This document shows positions 60,080-64,000 of a stretch of DNA of 64,000 nt, in pieces (positions within the stretch are counted from its first letter, which is position 1; each line of letters starts with the position of its first letter). The stretch covers positions 7,993,175 to 8,057,174 of the forward strand of contig NC_134032.1 of NCBI RefSeq assembly GCF_964204645.1. The letters run 5' to 3'. A model generated the notes under the pieces. The model was not told where the DNA came from and ran no database searches. It saw nothing but the letters and a program-made list of their open reading frames with translations. A program made the translations under genes and the position numbers. The stretch comes from Tubulanus polymorphus. Its lineage: Eukaryota > Nemertea > Palaeonemertea > Tubulaniformes > Tubulanidae.

Positions 60080-61320
60080 TGTTTTGATTGACACGTAAAC
60101 CAACAGATATTAACCTTTAAATTAATTCGAATATGATTGTATTTGCTCATTTATATCTACTGAATTTATGAAATGGAATTGTATTTGATAAGGATCAGTT
60201 TGTTGTTGTATCTGTCACCCGATAAAGTACCGATTGTTATAAAAGTTATCTAATTTTACAAGTTGGGAGAATGCCATCTGCCACGAATGACCATCGTAAC
60301 ATTGATCTATATCTAGATTTATCATCAATGGAAATTTCCTGAAAATAATTGGAAAGTTGCTGCGCCCGTCTGTGTAAACACCGCTGATAGGAAATTTACG
60401 TCTTTTCCAGCTGCGGCACGCGAGTGAATCGGACGCCCACGGATGAGAATAACCGCTGGACGTAAACATTACAATAACTAATTCAAATTATCGCTCGTCA
60501 TCAATCCAATATCTCTTCATTATTATTCTGCAAGTATTTATTCAGGCACCGTGTTGGACCGTAATGCGTTAAAAATCGATAAATCAAAACCACATAATGG
60601 GCAAATCTTATTTTAATGCTACGAGCTTCCGCGATTATGTACGCATAACTGGGCCTGTATAGGCCTAGCCAGTCTTTTCAAGTCAAAAATACACAAGCTT
60701 TATTTCAGTGTAATGACCTGTTACCCCTTATGTCACATAATTTAACTTAAAGCTACCGAGTGGGTATTTCATTTTCAGGCATATTCATTGTTCACGGGCT
60801 TGCATTTTTTCGTTAAGAGTAGAATCAGGATTTTGAATGTATAATGTTTATATGACCGGGTCTGTATTCAATTGTTAAACTACGGTTGAACGTCAAGTAG
60901 AATCGGTCGGTCGATTCGGCGTTGCTTTCAACATATCGCGCGCAATCCTCCTATTTTTAACCCCGCGGCGGATTTTAACCGGGTTCAAATACAGTTTTTA
61001 AGCATTTCGAAGACTCATTAATCAAATTAATATTCGTTGCTGAAATATTTCACGTGGGAATATACGGTTGAGCGAATTCTGCCCACAGGGCGTCAGTCAA
61101 CTAGTAGCATTTCAACGGAATCCGCGTGAGTAGAAACTGCCGAGGATCGTTGTGAAACTGTTTACTTTTTAGTAAGAAATAGTTTTTCTTAAACTTCAAT
61201 TCTACATTCATTTTTAGTTCATTTTCAATCGCTTAAACTCCGCCATTTGGATTAGTTACTTTTCAATTATACGCTTCAACTTAACAATCGTTTCTACATT
61301 TTCAGATCAACATTAGAGCT
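60080..61320. other. Intergenic, no gene recognised
   Basis: No credible exon or repeat family identified by eye. Confidence 0.4.
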
Positions 61321-61330
61321 CATGTTTGAT

Positions 61331-61449
61331 TATAAGATAAAAACCCACTATCTACAGATTAAAAGAATGTGAAAACAAGTATTTATTTATTCAATCTAAA
61401 ATATATAGGATACACGACGTTTCGATCTCACCCTAGAGATCATCGTCAA
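61331..61449 (-). repeat. Structured interspersed repeat, copy 2
   Basis: Minus orientation copy of 11377-11490, near-identical across the GATCTC / GAGATC hairpin, the GAAACGTCG and the AT-rich tail with AATAAATAAAT. Partial echoes of its 5' side (CTGACGATG, CTGATGATGATCTCT) follow at 61455-61495. Confidence 0.7.
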
Positions 61450-61722
61450 GTGTGCTACACCTGACGATGGCCCACACCTGATGATGATCTCTGGGTTTTT
61501 ATCTTATTATCCTTTCACCACGTTTGAGTGTGGTTACCGTTCTATCATGTTTGACTTCTTTTAACGCCTACTGGTGAATGGGTTAGGTGTACAAGCAAAG
61601 TGAAAACTGATCGGGGCCCCTACCGATAGTTCTTTAGCAGGACTATATATGAATTAAAACTCCCGAGGGCACCCTCCCACTGTGTGTCGCTTAAGTACTT
61701 AATTCGTCTTTTTTGTGATTAA

Positions 61723-63374
61723 ATGTCATTCTTTCTTTCGCTCACGATTGAAGAAGTGTCGGGGGACCAGGGGACCATGAAACGGCGGCGTAGATTTGGT
61801 GTTGTCGGCGGTCAAACGTTCAAGCCACTGCCACCCGAAAACAAAATTCCGAGTAGGCCTACTGATCCGTCGAGCGCAGCTAGTTTATACGTCCATACCC
61901 ACCCGGCAACAGTCAGTTGCATCATGAGCGGGGAAAAGCTCGTGGAATTACCGCGAAGATTTCTACGAGAATCGACGACAGGCTCTTTGGAAGAGCCATC
62001 GTCTGGACTCAGTCAAGCAGCGCATAACGCCCCCTGTACAGAAGAGGATTTAAAAACGGCATTGGTTTGGATAAGACAAGAAATAGTAAGTTATTATCGA
62101 GAAGGAAACGTAAAGATTTGTAGAGAGATTTATAAAGTCGAATACAATCTAACAATAATTCGGCCACTGAGATGTAAAGGTCTCAAGTAAAAATGTAAAT
62201 ATTTAGAGCAACGTTTCGGCTAAAGACCATTAACCAAGAATTTCACATCTTTGGCTGAACTATTGTAGGATTACGCAAATTCATCTTACACGGATATTGT
62301 GCATCGTCTCAACTTATTGTAGCAAAGCCTATTGTGGCGTTTAACTCAGATAATTTGCCAGCTATGTACCCAGAGATACGTGAAACGTTTCTTATTGGTT
62401 AAATTTGCGAAAAAGAAAAACTATGTGGTTGAACCTGAAAAGAAATCAGCAATGTCATACACAACACACCTGGTCGATCTTCACTCGCTTGTGTGGATAC
62501 GTAGTAGAAAAAAAAACTTAAACTTTATTCATTCATCCTGACGATGTCAATTGTATAAGGCAATTATGTAAGGATATAGAAAAACATGCACATTAATACA
62601 CTTAGAAACAAAATATTTACAGAACATTTCAACATATATATGATATTCATTGATAATTTCGAGTCCTTCGTATTCAATAACTCGTAATATTTTAGCTCGG
62701 ATGGATTTTCGTAATAGTAACTTGTTAGGTATCTTCCTCTCAGCTCGGTGTGACAAACGCAGATCATTAGATAATGGTATTCATCCCCAATTTCACCAGA
62801 ATTACATATTGTACATAGTTTTTCTTCTTTCTTTTTCGTATATCTATCCTTTGCAATCGGTAAACAATGATTATTGGCACGGTAGTGTAGCAAATAGTGA
62901 CAGAATTTTGGATATCCTACTGCACACTAGTGACATCTGTTGGATCCTCACGCGGCAGTAGCGTTGATGGGGCATTCGCAGTGGCATTCCAATTTAGATT
63001 TCTTTGAAAAGGTAAAATACTAAATAAACAAATTTCAGTTTCAGATGCGGCAATTGGATCGATCATTGACCAAACAACTTTTAGACATAGACAACGCTAT
63101 TACAGAGTTCAAGGACACTACCACTGCCATCGGTGAGAACGTCAGCGATTCTAGGATATCCCTGATATCCGACCTAGATATCCCTTCGGTGACAACATAT
63201 CGGAGGTATCCACTTCAGGGCGATTCGGGAATGATCGAATACAGAGTTCGGACAGTGTCGACAGTGCTGCCACCTAATTCCCAAAGATTAAGTCGCAATC
63301 GAAAGTCGTCGGCTCCGATTTTGGAGCATACGTCATCGGAAAGGCAGCAAGCGACTTTTATACTGAAAATATGA
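61723..63374 (+). CDS. FAM167-like protein
   Basis: Two exons, 61723-62085 and 63045-63374, joined in phase 0 (donor GTAAGT, acceptor TTTCAG), giving about 230 aa. The join recreates the family's core helix. DLKTALVWIRQEI before the junction and MRQLDRSLTKQLLDIDNAI after it match the vertebrate FAM167A/B segment (a WLRKEL-type helix followed by a QLARQLM-type heptad run). N-terminal residues are basic and Pro/Ser-rich; the C-terminal 90 residues are Ser/Arg-rich and unlike vertebrate proteins. A second in-frame ATG at 61777 has a better context (ACCATGA) and may be the true start. Cytosolic, no signal peptide. Vertebrate members are linked to signalling, but function here is unknown. The intron holds a LINE fragment. 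Confidence 0.8.
62547..62900 (-). mobile_element. LINE C-terminal fragment in the FAM167-like intron
   Basis: Minus strand reads HYRANNHCLPIAKDRY, LCTICNSGEIGDEYHYLMIC and YYYENPSELKYYELLNT, the end of a LINE ORF with its Cys/His module. No 5' part; inserted opposite to the host gene. Confidence 0.8.
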
Positions 63375-64000
63375 TCAGTTGATTTTGAAATGCAAAGTAA
63401 CTGGTTACTTAGGCCTTGTCATTCACAAACTGGCCGTTATTAGTCAGCCATTCTATTTCATATCTGATTGGTTGATTCAAAACACCGGAATATATGATCG
63501 GTGAAAAACGATCATCGTAATTCTCGAACAGGCCACTAGGTGTCGTCTAAACCGAGCAATTTTAAAAAAACTGGTCCTCTTGCGAATTGACTACCAGGAT
63601 CAGCTTGTATGATGGGTATGATGGTGTGATGCGGTTAAGCCAAAAACGATCATGTCAATTCGGACACTGGTCACTGGATGTCACTTTCCTATCGTATTCA
63701 TTATTCTATATAATATACTTTGCATAGGCTTTTAAGGCGATTATTGTGAACTTTATTTCGCTCTTTGAGGAAAGAATTTCCTCATTATAAAAACAACGAC
63801 GATTTAACAGTCCACGGACAGCCCGAGGCTTAATGGCGACAACCCTGCTGAGAGTTAAATGGTCAGTTAAATCGCCATTTAATCGATTATGGCGTTTATC
63901 TTGCGCACGCTCTGTGTCCATGGTTACCTTAACATAACAAATTCTGATATTCCATTGTATTTTCCAAAGAGGAGAGTAAGATCGAGAATGAATGTCGTTT
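63375..64000. other. Intergenic, no gene recognised
   Basis: A 71-aa minus frame (63921-63706) overlaps a short palindrome (TAAATCGCCATTTAATCG / TTATGGCGTTTA) and has no known domain; not called. Confidence 0.4.

Overview
This window is metazoan nuclear DNA. Genes are split by GT-AG introns, coding density is low, and recognisable protein families are embedded in dense interspersed repeats (LINEs, a Helitron, a solo LTR, a Crypton, foldback elements, MITEs, tRNA-derived SINEs, minisatellites). The gene content (secreted CAP and ShKT proteins, a small family of intronless rhodopsin-like receptors, an ADAM-type metalloprotease, CCDC43, a FAM167-like gene) suggests a lophotrochozoan such as a mollusc, brachiopod or annelid. 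The phylum is inference; nothing here fixes the species.

Layout. 0-1 kb: three phase-compatible EGF exons of a gene on the minus strand that runs off the left edge. 2.7-3.7 kb: an intact single-exon GPCR (+). 6.4-10.3 kb: CCDC43 (-), with SINE, MITE and other repeat copies in its introns. 11.0-14.2 kb: a second intact single-exon GPCR (+) preceded by two decayed copies of itself. 15.6-22.1 kb: a repeat block with a LINE 3' end, a 677-bp foldback, a frameshifted Crypton tyrosine recombinase (-) and a 1.77-kb foldback. 22.7-28.9 kb: a CAP/SCP-family pseudogene whose last intron is swollen by a LINE that itself hosts an 886-bp Helitron and a 660-bp solo LTR. 31.5-33.4 kb: its intact four-exon paralogue. 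35.4-36.0 kb: an uncharacterised basic protein (-). 40.5-47.2 kb: a divergent, head-to-head pair of five-exon genes encoding secreted proteins with two ShKT domains. 47.8-49.1 kb: a LINE remnant. 49.4-60.0 kb: a roughly 18-exon secreted ADAM-like metalloprotease (-) with an abbreviated disintegrin region. 61.7-63.4 kb: a two-exon FAM167-like gene (+).

There is no operon-like or pathway-level organisation. The common theme is local duplication followed by decay: GPCR and CAP copies became pseudogenes while a sister stayed intact, and the ShKT pair kept identical intron phases and a 14-nt micro-exon. I found no clearly new biological system. The most useful results are the exactly delimited nested insertions in the CAP pseudogene, the ShKT pair and the ADAM gene with a shortened disintegrin domain. 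Splice sites were chosen by eye from GT/AG, phase and family conservation; no transcript evidence was available.
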